This document shows, in pieces, positions 1-8,848 of a DNA stretch of 64,000 bases. The stretch is taken from positions 186,001 to 250,000 of the forward strand of contig NZ_JABBDX010000001.1 of assembly GCF_012847335.1 (NCBI RefSeq), in the 5' to 3' direction. Both the position numbers and the translations under genes were made by a program. The notes beneath the pieces are model-generated. The model was not told where the DNA came from. It saw only the letters and a program-made list of their open reading frames with translations, and searched no databases. Source of the DNA: Psychrobacter sp. MF31 (GTDB lineage Bacteria; Pseudomonadota; Gammaproteobacteria; Pseudomonadales; Moraxellaceae). The first letter of the stretch is position 1, and each line of letters begins with the position of its first letter.

Positions 1-1176
1 AGAAATCAGCTTATTAATCTCTGCCATGATTGCTGTTTGAGCTTGGCGTAAGCTGATGCCTTCTCGCGGCGTGGCTTGGATCAAAAATAAGCCGTCACCG
101 CGATCGAACACATCGTAAGAGGTGCCAATAGATGTTAACAGCCCTTGATCGCGAACCAAGCGCTGCTCAAGTCGCGCTGATAAACCACCATCCAAAACAT
201 CTTGAGCAAGCGATAACGCAAGCGCTTCTGGTTTGTTGCTAGCGGTAATAAAGCTTGGCACGTTAAATCCCATTAAAAGTACGGGAACTTCAACCGCTTG
301 CTTAGATTCTAGCTGCTGATAGCTTCGATAGCCGCGCTGCAAAACGCTTGGACGCTTTGGTAGAGTTTGTTTAGGGATGTCAGCAAAATAGCGCTTAACT
401 TCTGCCAGCGCCGCTTTTGGAGTCACATCGCCGACGATCACAACGGTCGCGTTATTGGGCGCGTACCACGATTTATACCAGTTTTTCAGCTCATTTAGCG
501 TGATGCTTTCAAGCTCATTCATGGGACCTATAACCGACTCACCTTTTGGGCTGTTTGGCAGCGCTTTTAGGCGAAACTCTTCATAGGCTTTTGCAAGCGG
601 GTTGTCATCGGTACGCTGCCGACGCTCCTCCATCACCACTTGATGCTCTTTTTTAAATTCAGCTTCATCAAAAATCAGCTGCGTCATTCGATCTGCTTCA
701 AGCTCTAAGGCAAGCCCCAATCGGTTTGCCGGAAACAGCTCGTAATAACCGGTGTAATCATAGCTGGTAAAGGCATTGTTGACGCCGCCAAACTTGGCAA
801 TCAAGCGCTCAAAATCTGCGCTCGATACAGTTTTAGTGCCTTTAAACATCATATGTTCAAGTAAATGCGAAATGCCGCCTTTATTCACCGGCTCATCCGC
901 TGATCCCACACGATACCAAATCTGAGTCATCACCACAGGCGATCGGTGATCTTCTTTTATGATCAACTTTAACCCATTGTCAAGCTGATACTCATGGCGC
1001 AAGGTCAAGTCCAAAGCCAAATCGTCCGCTTGCGTATTTGTTTTCGAACTCGTTTGCGCATCAGTTTTTGGTAAGGATTGAACGCTTGCTGTTGAGGTGG
1101 GCGCAGATTGACACGCCGCCAAACTGATCGTCAGCGCGGTCATAGCCATCAGGCGCGATGACAAAAACTTGGGCAT
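1..1176 (-). CDS. M16 family zinc metallopeptidase, lipoprotein (partial, runs off left edge)
   Basis: Minus-strand reading frame that starts at 1176 and is still open at base 1, so only the N-terminal 392 residues are seen. The N-terminus has a hydrophobic signal segment ending in a lipobox (LAAC, Cys22), so the mature protein is probably lipid-anchored in the envelope. A Ser/Thr/Gln-rich linker follows. The inverted zinc motif HLLEH lies at residues 104-108, followed by MMFKGT as in insulinase/pitrilysin (M16) enzymes. The M16 partner domain region begins (NNATVVIVGDV). Related proteins degrade peptides in the periplasm. It is divergent from ftsY. The substrate is unknown, and the C-terminal domain cannot be judged from this window. 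Confidence 0.9.
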   Translation of the reverse strand, partial: MPKFLSSRLMAMTALTISLAACQSAPTSTASVQSLPKTDAQTSSKTNTQADDLALDLTLRHEYQLDNGLKLIIKEDHRSPVVMTQIWYRVGSADEPVNKGGISHLLEHMMFKGTKTVSSADFERLIAKFGGVNNAFTSYDYTGYYELFPANRLGLALELEADRMTQLIFDEAEFKKEHQVVMEERRQRTDDNPLAKAYEEFRLKALPNSPKGESVIGPMNELESITLNELKNWYKSWYAPNNATVVIVGDVTPKAALAEVKRYFADIPKQTLPKRPSVLQRGYRSYQQLESKQAVEVPVLLMGFNVPSFITASNKPEALALSLAQDVLDGGLSARLEQRLVRDQGLLTSIGTSYDVFDRGDGLFLIQATPREGISLRQAQTAIMAEINKLIS

Positions 1177-1242
1177 AAGGCACTCTTTTTTAAATAAAAA
1201 GTTGATCAAAATAAAGCTGATTAAAAACAATGAAAGTAAATG

Positions 1243-1380
1243 TTAAAGCGGCTTATGAGGGCCAACCATCACGCTTGCGGTGGGCTTAAATTCTTGCGTG
1301 GTGCTACAACCGGTGGTGAGCATAACCGCTGCTATCGTAATAACTGCTTGAGTTGTCAATAATTTCTTAATCGTTAACAT
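1243..1380 (-). CDS. small putative lipoprotein (45 aa)
   Basis: Short frame of 45 residues lying just upstream of the M16 peptidase on the same strand. It has a basic N-terminus (MLTIKKLL), a hydrophobic segment and a lipobox-like LTTGC with Cys at residue 25, followed by about 20 polar residues. This is the architecture of a tiny lipoprotein. I do not recognise a family. The gap to the M16 gene is 66 bases, so co-transcription is possible. Support is the signal/lipobox pattern and the position between two divergent genes; there is no strong Shine-Dalgarno sequence, so the call is moderate. Confidence 0.55.
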   Translation of the reverse strand: MLTIKKLLTTQAVITIAAVMLTTGCSTTQEFKPTASVMVGPHKPL

Positions 1381-1643
1381 AAGGTTTCCCAACCAAAGAC
1401 AATAGGAAAAAATAAAAGGCTAGATGACTGTAACGAAATTTTATATGATAAAGGTCACTATTTTGTCACCAAACCTTAAGCAAAGCTTACTTTTGGTATC
1501 TTTTGAGCCGATGAAAAAGCAGCTGGCTAAAAAATATCCTAGAAAAATTGTGCTAAACTGTTTTAAAGACCACCTTAACATCAAGCGCTAAAGCGGCTTC
1601 ATATTATCACTTTTATTGTAAAACTATCTTTTAGGGCAAGCTT

Positions 1644-2993
1644 ATGAATAACATCAATAACCCCAATCGAGTGGTCATCAATTTAGATGGCAGCCTTGAT
1701 GATATCGATGACGATGATATTACCTTACCAAGCTTGCCTGTGCAATCGGTGACGATTGTTGATGATCTATCAGAAACAGCTCAAAAAAATGACGACGATA
1801 TCGATGAGCCCATTGCGCTTGGCGCGCCTATCGTTTCTGCCCAAACGGTCGTCGAAGAAGCAAAAGCTGAGCCGACAACGGTGGTTAAATCAGCATCCGT
1901 TATTCCAAAAATGCCGCTGCAAGCTCAGCTTGGCGATGCCCAAGCGCCTTTGCAAGCAAAATCCGCTCAAGAAAAATCTACGCAAGATCAGCCAACCCAA
2001 AACTTAGAAGCAGCTCGCGAAGAAACCAAGCAAGCTCAAGCGGTTGCCAAAAAAGAAAAAGAGAGCGGCAGCTGGTTTAACCGAATGAAATCGGGTCTGA
2101 CCAAATCGCGTAAAAACCTAGCTGAAGGCATGGTCAATATCTTGATCGGGGGTAAAGAAATCGACGATGAGCTGCTTGAAGAGGTCGAAGACCAATTGCT
2201 CGTTGCCGACATTGGCGTGAGTGCAACCAACCGCATCATCAAAAGCTTAACCGAGCAAACTGCTCGTGGTGATTTGATTTACTCGCATTCGCTTTATAAA
2301 GCACTACAAAGCGAATTGGTTGATATTTTAACGCCAAAAGTTGCCCCGCTTGAAATCGATACCAGTAAAAAGCCCTTTGTGATTTTGGTTGTTGGCGTCA
2401 ATGGCGTTGGCAAAACGACCACGATTGGAAAGCTTGCGCGTAGACTGCAAAGCGAAGGCAAGTCGGTCATGCTAGCGGCAGGCGACACCTTCCGCGCCGC
2501 CGCCACCGAGCAGCTACAAATTTGGGGCGAGCGCAATGACATTCCGGTGGTTGCTCAAGGTCATGGTTCTGACAGCGCTTCGGTCATTTTTGATGCCATG
2601 CAATCAGCAAAAGCCAAAAATATTGATGTATTAATTGCCGATACCGCAGGGCGACTGCAAAACAAATCGTACTTGATGGCAGAGCTTGAAAAAGTCGTTC
2701 GCGTCATGAGGAAAGCTGATCCCACCGCGCCGCATGAAGGCATGATCGTTCTTGACGCCGGAACCGGTCAAAACGCGATTAATCAAGTCGAAATCTTTAA
2801 CCAAGCCGTACCGTTAACCGGCATCACCATCACTAAACTTGATGGCACGGCAAAAGGCGGCGTGGTGTTTAACATTGCTGAAACCACAGACATTCCCATT
2901 CGCTTTATCGGCGTTGGCGAATCGATTGATGATTTGCGCCCCTTTAGCCCCAAGCAGTTTGTCGCCGCGCTGTTTGAAACGGATGAGAAGTAA
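1644..2993 (+). CDS. ftsY: signal recognition particle receptor FtsY
   Basis: SRP receptor GTPase (449 aa), which docks the SRP-ribosome complex at the inner membrane. Residues 1-140 are an acidic, Glu/Asp/Gln/Ala-rich A domain that is poorly conserved in this family. The N domain starts near 143 (WFNRMKSGLTKSRKNL), and the G domain carries G1 GVNGVGKTTT (251-260), DTFRAAA (281-287), DTAGR, TKLDGTAKGG and the closing FIGVGE. All GTPase motifs are intact. The partner RNA gene ffs lies in the same window near 50.3 kb. The gene has its own upstream spacer and is divergent from the small lipoprotein gene. Confidence 0.98.
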   Translation: MNNINNPNRVVINLDGSLDDIDDDDITLPSLPVQSVTIVDDLSETAQKNDDDIDEPIALGAPIVSAQTVVEEAKAEPTTVVKSASVIPKMPLQAQLGDAQAPLQAKSAQEKSTQDQPTQNLEAAREETKQAQAVAKKEKESGSWFNRMKSGLTKSRKNLAEGMVNILIGGKEIDDELLEEVEDQLLVADIGVSATNRIIKSLTEQTARGDLIYSHSLYKALQSELVDILTPKVAPLEIDTSKKPFVILVVGVNGVGKTTTIGKLARRLQSEGKSVMLAAGDTFRAAATEQLQIWGERNDIPVVAQGHGSDSASVIFDAMQSAKAKNIDVLIADTAGRLQNKSYLMAELEKVVRVMRKADPTAPHEGMIVLDAGTGQNAINQVEIFNQAVPLTGITITKLDGTAKGGVVFNIAETTDIPIRFIGVGESIDDLRPFSPKQFVAALFETDEK

Positions 2994-3038
2994 GTTTTAA
3001 TAACAATATTTAATTTTCAAGATACTGGATATGAGCTC

Positions 3039-3491
3039 ATGAATAGCTGTAATAAGAGTTTAAAAAAGAAGTTTTTCGAAATTCTAATAAATTCGAAGGT
3101 AAAAGGTTGTCAAAATATTTACTATGATAAGAAAGCACCAAAAGGTCATGGAATTGGTCAAAAAATAGATTTTCTAGGGTTGAGTATATTTTCTAACTTG
3201 AATAAAAATAGCTTAAATATAACTTTAGTCGTTAATTCAGCTGATAAAAATATTGCGGAAAATGAAAGAATTTTCAGTTACTTAGAAAAAAATGCTCATT
3301 TGCTTCAAAAGGATATAATAAATAAGATAGTATGGGAGCGGAAGCCAAATACTATTAGAAGAGTTGCTAGAATAACTAATAAAGATTTCAGCTATGAAAA
3401 GCAAAGCGATTGGGAAGATATGATAAATTATATTATTCAAACCAGTTCTTCACTAAAAGCATCTACTGAATCTGTACTTCAAAAATACTGA
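3039..3491 (+). CDS. DUF4268-like protein, AT-rich, probably acquired
   Basis: A 150-residue soluble protein rich in Lys, Asn and Ile. The C-terminal half has a WERK segment, a region of basic residues, and a late DWEDMINYII motif. This resembles DUF4268, a domain found alone or fused to restriction-type proteins, in which a conserved Trp-rich terminal helix follows a basic strand. That match is from memory of the family and is not certain. Base composition is strikingly AT-rich, with many ATA and AAA codons, unlike ftsY before it and ogt after it. This suggests horizontal acquisition. It is only 9 bases from ogt, so the two may be co-transcribed. Function unknown. Confidence 0.6.
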   Translation: MNSCNKSLKKKFFEILINSKVKGCQNIYYDKKAPKGHGIGQKIDFLGLSIFSNLNKNSLNITLVVNSADKNIAENERIFSYLEKNAHLLQKDIINKIVWERKPNTIRRVARITNKDFSYEKQSDWEDMINYIIQTSSSLKASTESVLQKY

Positions 3492-3500
3492 GTTTGATAG

Positions 3501-4076
3501 ATGATTATAGTTACCGCCGTTCCTTTATCACAAATTGCGCCAATCGATCAGCCGCTTAACAATACTGCGCTGATTTTGGCAGTTCGGCAGGGCAGGCTTG
3601 TGAGTTGCGATTGGGCGGAAAATACGTCACAGCAAACAGCGTTCTCAAAAGTTAATGGGAGTAAAGCTTATCAAAACGAGGAAAAAGCTTTTATAAGTTT
3701 TAATGAGCTACAAAATGCTGACCCTAATCAGCACATTTTATTAACGGCGATTTCGCAATTGACCGATTACTTTTTTGGTCGTAGAAAAAGCTTTGAGTTG
3801 CCGATGGATTTAAGGGGTGGCACACCGTTTCAGCAGCGCGTTTGGCAAGCGCTACAAACGATTGAGTTTGGGAAAACGATCAGTTACGCCAAATTAGCCC
3901 ATTTAATCGGCAATCCAAAAGCTTACCGCGCCGCTGCCAATGCTAATGGTAAAAATCCGCTCAGTATTATTATTCCTTGCCATCGCGTGATTGCTCATGA
4001 TGGCAGCCTTGGCGGTTATACAGGTGGGATGGATAAAAAGCGTTATTTATTAGCGCTTGAAGGTCAGTGCTTTTAG
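3501..4076 (+). CDS. ogt: methylated-DNA-protein-cysteine methyltransferase (Ogt type)
   Basis: Suicide repair enzyme that moves alkyl groups from O6-alkylguanine or O4-alkylthymine to its own cysteine. The acceptor motif PCHRV is intact (Cys160) and is preceded by the NANGKNP helix-turn element and followed by GSLGGYTGG. The N-terminal 100 residues form the variable ribonuclease-like half. At 191 residues it is slightly longer than typical Ogt proteins. No Ada-type zinc-binding or AraC regulatory domain is present, so this is a constitutive-type enzyme. It ends at a convergent terminator shared with yebC. Confidence 0.95.
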   Translation: MIIVTAVPLSQIAPIDQPLNNTALILAVRQGRLVSCDWAENTSQQTAFSKVNGSKAYQNEEKAFISFNELQNADPNQHILLTAISQLTDYFFGRRKSFELPMDLRGGTPFQQRVWQALQTIEFGKTISYAKLAHLIGNPKAYRAAANANGKNPLSIIIPCHRVIAHDGSLGGYTGGMDKKRYLLALEGQCF

Positions 4077-4111
4077 ATCAAAACTATTTATAATAAGAAG
4101 CTTGAATAATA

Positions 4112-4138
4112 AAAAGCCTGATAACTAATCAGGCTTTT
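4112..4138. terminator. bidirectional terminator between ogt and yebC
   Basis: A perfect 11-bp inverted repeat (AAAAGCCTGAT / ATCAGGCTTTT) with a 5-base loop AACTA. The A-run and T-run flanks allow it to act in both directions. It sits between the convergent genes ogt and yebC. Confidence 0.9.
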
Positions 4139-4178
4139 GGTTTATCTATTCAGTTTTTAACGCTAAAAATCAAGCTTG

Positions 4179-4928
4179 TTACTGCTCAAACTGTGCCATC
4201 ACCTCATCAGAAAAGGTGACGTTGGTATAAACGTCTTGAACGTCGTCTAAGTCTTCTAACATATCGATCATTTTCATCACTTTTTGCGCGTCATCAAAGT
4301 TATCAATAACGGCGCTGGTTGACGGTGACATGGTCACTTCAGCATTGTCAGAATTCAGTCCTGCGGCATTAAGCGCGTCTTTGACTTGACCGAAGTTTTC
4401 AACCTCAGTGATCACCGTGAGCGTCTCGCCATCGTTTTCGATGTCGGTTGCCCCAGCATCAAGAGCGATCATCATCAAGTCATCTTCAAGCGTCAAGTCA
4501 CTAAAGCTGATCTCGCCGCGTTTGTTAAATAAATAAGCCACCGATCCTGACGTTCCAAGGTTGCCATCGTGCTTGGTGAAGGCGTGGCGGACTTCGCTGA
4601 CGGTTCGGTTGAGATTGTCCGTCATGGTTTCAACCAAGACCGCAACGCCGCCGATGCCGTAGCCTTCATAGCTGACCTCTTCCATATTGTCATTGTCGCC
4701 GCCGCCAGCGCCACGCTCAACAGCGCGTTTGATGGTGTCTTTGGTCATGTTGACGGACAGCGCTTTTTCAACCGCCGCTCGCAATCGTGGGTTTTTATCA
4801 GGGTCAGGGTCACCTTGCTTGGCAGCGGAAACAATCTCACGAATGATTTTGGTAAAAATCTTACCTTTGACCGCATCTTGACGGGCTTTGCGATGTTTGA
4901 TATTCGCCCATTTAGAGTGACCTGCCAT
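4179..4928 (-). CDS. yebC: YebC/PmpR (TACO1) family protein
   Basis: Full-length YebC family protein of 249 residues, starting with the family hallmark [14 protein letters not shown] and containing the RGAGGG loop near residue 70. It was long described as a DNA-binding regulator. Recent work on the family points to a translation factor acting at polyproline stalls, related to mitochondrial TACO1. The start is supported by an AAGGATA ribosome binding site. It stands alone, with no ruvC downstream, unlike the yebC-ruvCAB arrangement in enterics. Confidence 0.96.
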   Translation of the reverse strand: MAGHSKWANIKHRKARQDAVKGKIFTKIIREIVSAAKQGDPDPDKNPRLRAAVEKALSVNMTKDTIKRAVERGAGGGDNDNMEEVSYEGYGIGGVAVLVETMTDNLNRTVSEVRHAFTKHDGNLGTSGSVAYLFNKRGEISFSDLTLEDDLMMIALDAGATDIENDGETLTVITEVENFGQVKDALNAAGLNSDNAEVTMSPSTSAVIDNFDDAQKVMKMIDMLEDLDDVQDVYTNVTFSDEVMAQFEQ

Positions 4929-5171
4929 AACTTATCCTTAAACAATAACTGAAATAAAATAATGTGCCAAGTGGGCTTGCGCCTCATGAAAAAGTGTCGT
5001 TAAAAGCGGAAGTTTGCTACACTGTATTGTCTGATTGCCATCGCTGATGAAAAAGCGCTGCGCATCATCTTAGCACCCCGGTTATTATAAACCACTTTTA
5101 GCCAGCAAAGCTGCTGTTGCAAGCTGGTTTTTGATAGATGATTCTCTCCACTTTATGAAGCACTCACGGTT

Positions 5172-6002
5172 ATGAAGCAGCCATCGGCAGATCGCCTCAC
5201 CCAATTGCGAAAGCGCATTCATATCATCATTGAAGGCACGGATACCAGACTTGGTAAGCTGTTTGATATCGTTCTGCTCATTGCGATTTTAGCCAGCGTT
5301 GCTGTGGTGATGCTTGATAGTGTGCTCATCATGCGGCTGCAATTTGGCACGATATTTTTTTATGCCGAATGGTTTTTTACCCTATTATTTACCATTGAAT
5401 ATCTGCTTCGGCTGTTTTCTGCACCCAATCGCTTGCGCTATGTGTTCAGCTTTTTTGGCATTGTTGACTTATTATCGGTGCTGCCAAGTTACTTAAGCTT
5501 GATGTTTGTGGGCGTTCAATATCTACTTGTGGTGCGCATTTTGCGGATTTTGCGCGTGTTTCGCGTGCTTCGGCTCAAAGCTTACATGCAGCAGGCAGGA
5601 TTTTTGGCGTCGGCACTACGAACCAGTCAGCAAAAAATTACCGTCTTCTTTTTGTCATTGGTGCTGCTCGTGACTATTTTCGGGGCGGTCATTTATGTGG
5701 TCGAAGGTCCTGAAAATGGCTTTACCAGCATTCCGTTATCCATTTATTGGGCGGTGGTGACCATGACCACGGTTGGCTATGGCGATATGTCCCCAAAAAC
5801 GCCGCTAGGACAGGCGATTGCAACGATGGTGATGATCACCGGTTACTCTATCATTGCCGTGCCGACGGGGATTTTTACCTCGGAGCTTGCTCGAAATATG
5901 CGACCACAACTTGACCCGATAGCTTGCCCTAACTGCGGTAAATTTGGTCATGCAGTTAATGCGGTGTTTTGTGATCGCTGCGGTCATGCGCTTCACGTTT
6001 AA
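5172..6002 (+). CDS. voltage-gated-type potassium channel with C-terminal zinc ribbon
   Basis: Integral membrane ion channel (276 aa) with six predicted membrane segments. S4 is clearly arginine-patterned (RILRILRVFRVLRLK, about residues 122-136). The pore has the K+ selectivity filter TVGYGD at 200-205. After S6 the cytoplasmic tail ends in CPNC (252-255) and CDRC (267-270), a short zinc-ribbon pair that is not part of the basic channel fold. No tetramerisation T1 domain is present. The probable role is K+ flux across the inner membrane, gated by voltage. The zinc ribbon may assist assembly or sensing, which is inference. Confidence 0.93.
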   Translation: MKQPSADRLTQLRKRIHIIIEGTDTRLGKLFDIVLLIAILASVAVVMLDSVLIMRLQFGTIFFYAEWFFTLLFTIEYLLRLFSAPNRLRYVFSFFGIVDLLSVLPSYLSLMFVGVQYLLVVRILRILRVFRVLRLKAYMQQAGFLASALRTSQQKITVFFLSLVLLVTIFGAVIYVVEGPENGFTSIPLSIYWAVVTMTTVGYGDMSPKTPLGQAIATMVMITGYSIIAVPTGIFTSELARNMRPQLDPIACPNCGKFGHAVNAVFCDRCGHALHV

Positions 6003-6027
6003 TAAATGTTAAAAAAATTGCTAATCA

Positions 6028-7344
6028 TCAATGATGGGCTTCATTTCGATTTAAATACTCATAAACCAAAGGCGACAGATCAATATTAACGCCCAAATTA
6101 ACCAAGTTCCAATATTGACCAGAAATGGTGCGATCAAGCATCATGGTGATGGGCGAGGGTTGAAATTGGCTAAAGTATTTTAAAGACGATCGCATTTGGG
6201 TAATGACATCGTGATGAACTTGGCTGCTGGCAAAATCAAACGCGCCCTCATGATAAGGCGCAATGGAAAGCGGCTTCATACCAATATTGAGCCAATCATG
6301 ATAAAACTGCGGTGGAATGTGATAGTCATCATCGCGGCGAACCTCAAGGGCAATCAAATCTTGCTCCAATGCAGTCACATCACCACTGACCGCATGGCGG
6401 GCAAAGCGCAAAAATAGCTGAATCTCACGGTCGCTATAGCTTTTAATCCCGCCAAAATCATAAGCAATGACGCTGCCGTCTTCTTTAAAGGCAAAATTTC
6501 CGGGGTGCGGGTCGCAGTGCATCCGGTAAAGTCCAAACAGCTGCCCTGCGCTAAAGTGAAATAAATGCCGAGCGATTTTTTGTTTGACCTCATTGTCCCA
6601 AGTTGCTGCCACTGAAAGGCTTTCGCCGCGCTCCTCAGTCAAGGTCAATACGCGCTTGGAGGAGTGACTGCTGATCACGCGCGGAATAATAATGCCCTCA
6701 TCGCGTGAGTGAAACGCGCCAAACACGCGTAGGTTTTGCGCCTCTTTGGTGTAATCAAGCTCATCTTGCAGGCTTTGGCGGATCTCGTTAAACAATTGCT
6801 CCTGCAAATCGCGGCTCATATTAAGCACGCCTGCAATTTTAAGTGCCATGCGAACTTGCTTTAAATCGCTTTCACAGTTTTTGTCCACGTCGGGATATTG
6901 AACTTTGACCACCACTTTTTGACCGGAGGGCAACGTGGCTTTATGAACCTGACCGATGGAGGCCGCAGCAAAGGGCGTTTCTTCAAAGTCTAAAAACAGT
7001 GACTCAAGCGCCGCGCCAAGCTCGCGCTCAACTTGTGATTTGATTTGTGAAAATGGCATGGGCGGCGCATCTTTTTGCAATTTTTCAAGGGCGGTTGCCA
7101 CCTCCGCCGGAAACACGTCTTTATATTGCGAGGCGATTTGACCAACTTTCATCACCGCGCCTTTCATCTCGCCTAAGGTATCTGCAATTTGGATTCCTAC
7201 GTCTTGTAGCAATTCAGAGCGCGCTTGCAGGCGTTTTTCTTCGTCACTAGACAGATGCTTTAAGGAGTTTTTTGCCGCTTTTCCGGCAATGCTTGCCGTC
7301 ATGCCAGCCAATTTCATAAAGCGTTTTCCGGACGATGTTGCCAT
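6028..7344 (-). CDS. ABC1/ADCK (UbiB/Coq8-like) atypical kinase
   Basis: Protein of 438 residues in the ABC1 atypical kinase family. The hallmark KxGQ motif (MKVGQ, about residues 65-69) and the alanine-rich loop AAASIGQVHKA are intact. A VVVKVQ strand supplies the nucleotide-binding lysine, and HCDPHPGN and YDFGG supply the catalytic and metal-binding loops. Family members support ubiquinone biosynthesis or lipid handling, but this one lacks the C-terminal membrane helices of classical UbiB and is not linked to ubi genes. The start has an AAGGTGA site. I therefore do not assign ubiB. Confidence 0.9.
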   Translation of the reverse strand: MATSSGKRFMKLAGMTASIAGKAAKNSLKHLSSDEEKRLQARSELLQDVGIQIADTLGEMKGAVMKVGQIASQYKDVFPAEVATALEKLQKDAPPMPFSQIKSQVERELGAALESLFLDFEETPFAAASIGQVHKATLPSGQKVVVKVQYPDVDKNCESDLKQVRMALKIAGVLNMSRDLQEQLFNEIRQSLQDELDYTKEAQNLRVFGAFHSRDEGIIIPRVISSHSSKRVLTLTEERGESLSVAATWDNEVKQKIARHLFHFSAGQLFGLYRMHCDPHPGNFAFKEDGSVIAYDFGGIKSYSDREIQLFLRFARHAVSGDVTALEQDLIALEVRRDDDYHIPPQFYHDWLNIGMKPLSIAPYHEGAFDFASSQVHHDVITQMRSSLKYFSQFQPSPITMMLDRTISGQYWNLVNLGVNIDLSPLVYEYLNRNEAHH

Positions 7345-7516
7345 TCATATCACCTTAAAAACATATTACCGTAAAAACTTTGGGTAACGGCTGCAATCAC
7401 GTATTAAATTTCATTTTAAAAACATCATTAGTTTAACGGCGCACTTAGCGTTAATCCATTGCGCTTCGGTTACGAAAGCTGACTTATTAACCGATTGTGT
7501 GAATTTTTAACTCATC

Positions 7517-8020
7517 TTATCCTTGCAACGCTACGCCATAAAGCTCTGTTAACCAATAATCAAGCGCCATCTGATAGCCAAGTTTCCCAAGCCCGCAAAT
7601 CACCCCCGTTGCCACATCGCTTAAATAAGACACGTGCCGAAAGCTTTCGCGGGCATGAACGTTGGACAAATGCACCTCAATAAAGGGCTTTTGGGTTGCT
7701 AAAAGAGCATCGCGAAGGGCAACTGAGGTGTGGGTGAACGCACCGGGGTTAATAATCACCGCATCAACTTTTTCATCATCACCGCTGAGCAGTCCAAAAT
7801 GCTGAATGTCATCGATAATTTTGCCTTCATGATTGGACTGCCGGCAGATGATTTCAACCCCAAAATTTGCAGCGCGCTGAATTAATCCAGCTTCAATATC
7901 AGCAAGGGTCGTATGACCATAAATATGCGGTTCACGCTTGCCAAGCAGATTTAAATTGACCCCGTTGATGAGAAGTAAGCGGCGCGAAAGGGAGGCTTGC
8001 GAAGGTTGCGAAAAAGTCAT
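7517..8020 (-). CDS. aroQ: type II 3-dehydroquinate dehydratase
   Basis: Third step of the shikimate pathway: 3-dehydroquinate to 3-dehydroshikimate. Motifs of the dodecameric type II enzyme are present in order: [17 protein letters not shown] (with the catalytic Tyr), [17 protein letters not shown] (with the catalytic His region) and [14 protein letters not shown]. It has 167 residues, including a short extra N-terminal leader of about 14 residues. It is not followed by accBC as it is in many gammaproteobacteria. Confidence 0.97.
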   Translation of the reverse strand: MTFSQPSQASLSRRLLLINGVNLNLLGKREPHIYGHTTLADIEAGLIQRAANFGVEIICRQSNHEGKIIDDIQHFGLLSGDDEKVDAVIINPGAFTHTSVALRDALLATQKPFIEVHLSNVHARESFRHVSYLSDVATGVICGLGKLGYQMALDYWLTELYGVALQG

Positions 8021-8197
8021 AAAAAACTCAACGATAAAAAGGAAATAAGAGAATAAAGTTAGGCTAAGATCTCAAAAATACATGATCTTTTTTAAAGTTA
8101 TCATAGCAAATTGATGGCAAAAATTGCCAAAAATCGTGCAAAAAGTTGATTTAAAGACAAAAATCGCATTAAAAGACTTTATGTTACTAAAATCCCA

Positions 8198-8206
8198 TGC
8201 TATGAT
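8198..8206 (+). promoter_or_regulatory. possible extended -10 promoter of the csp gene
   Basis: TGCTATGAT matches an extended -10 element (TGn followed by TATGAT). The -35 position is weak. A start near 8213 would give a leader of about 227 bases, which fits the long leaders of cold-shock genes. Support is motif-only. Confidence 0.35.
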
Positions 8207-8284
8207 ATTTTTTAAGCCATAAACATCACAAGTTTGTTACTGCTTAACGTTTAAGTCACAGCTTTTGGTTACTTGGCACCGGTT

Positions 8285-8439
8285 ATTTAAGAGGGCTTTA
8301 TTTTAAAATAAAATATGATGGTCATATTTTTAATGATTAAAGTGACCTCTCTTAAATTCTGATTTCATGACCCAAGCGCTCCTAACGTGCAACCGCAAAG
8401 GAAGTTAGGACTCAGCATATTTTTTTAGGAAGTTATATT
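8285..8439 (+). promoter_or_regulatory. structured 5' leader of the csp gene (candidate RNA switch)
   Basis: The 420 bases between aroQ and csp hold no gene but have clear structure. An 11-bp stem (8285-8295 with 8347-8357, one G-U pair) encloses an inner 9-bp hairpin (8310-8318 with 8322-8330, 3-base loop). Downstream, the 9-mer AGGAAGTTA occurs twice, at 8399-8407 and as the ribosome binding region at 8427-8435. The sequence TCCTAAC at 8380-8386 is complementary to GTTAGGA at 8404-8410 (7 bp), and its first six bases are complementary to TTAGGA at 8425-8430, which includes the Shine-Dalgarno. The two pairings exclude each other. This is seen in sequence; temperature control is inference. 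Confidence 0.55.
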
Positions 8440-8655
8440 ATGTCAGCTCGTGAACAAGGTATTGTTAAGTGGTTCAATGATTCAAAAGGCTTTGGTTTTA
8501 TTCAGCGTGATAGCGGTGAGGACATCTTTGTTCATTTTCGCGCGATCCAAGGTGACGGCTACCGCTCACTAAAAGACGGCGAAAAAGTTGAATTTACCGT
8601 TGTTGAAGGTCAAAAGGGTCTACAAGCAGAAGAAGTCAGAAAAATCGAAGGCTAA
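8440..8655 (+). CDS. CspA-family cold-shock protein
   Basis: A single cold-shock domain of 71 residues that binds single-stranded RNA/DNA. The RNP1 motif KGFGFI and the RNP2-type motif IFVHF are both intact, after the usual GIVKWFND start. Such proteins melt RNA secondary structure and act as antiterminators in the cold, or serve as housekeeping chaperones. An AGGA site lies 9 bases before the ATG. A long structured leader precedes it, and a RhlB-like DEAD-box helicase follows about 190 bases downstream. Confidence 0.96.
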   Translation: MSAREQGIVKWFNDSKGFGFIQRDSGEDIFVHFRAIQGDGYRSLKDGEKVEFTVVEGQKGLQAEEVRKIEG

Positions 8656-8734
8656 AATAATAACAAGAAAACTAGAGTTTTTAATAAGATTGGGGCATAA
8701 GTCCTCAACCAAAAACGCTAACTGCTGTTATACT

Positions 8735-8794
8735 AAGTCAAGCCAGCCCCATTTTGATCGATTAGGTTAAAACAGGGTAAGGCTTGGCTTTTTT
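8735..8794 (+). terminator. terminator after csp
   Basis: Inverted repeat AAGTCAAGCC (8735-8744) with GGCTTGGCTT (8781-8790), one G-U pair, a 36-base loop and a following T-run. It would end the csp transcript before the helicase gene. The long loop lowers confidence. Confidence 0.5.
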
Positions 8795-8848
8795 ATATGA
8801 CCACGCTTTTTAAATACCTGCGATGGGTCAAGGTTGAGGGATTATTTT

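Noticed and set aside
4569-4952. Open frame opposite yebC (127 residues)
   Set aside because: It is an antisense shadow of the strongly supported yebC gene, with no ribosome binding site or family motif.
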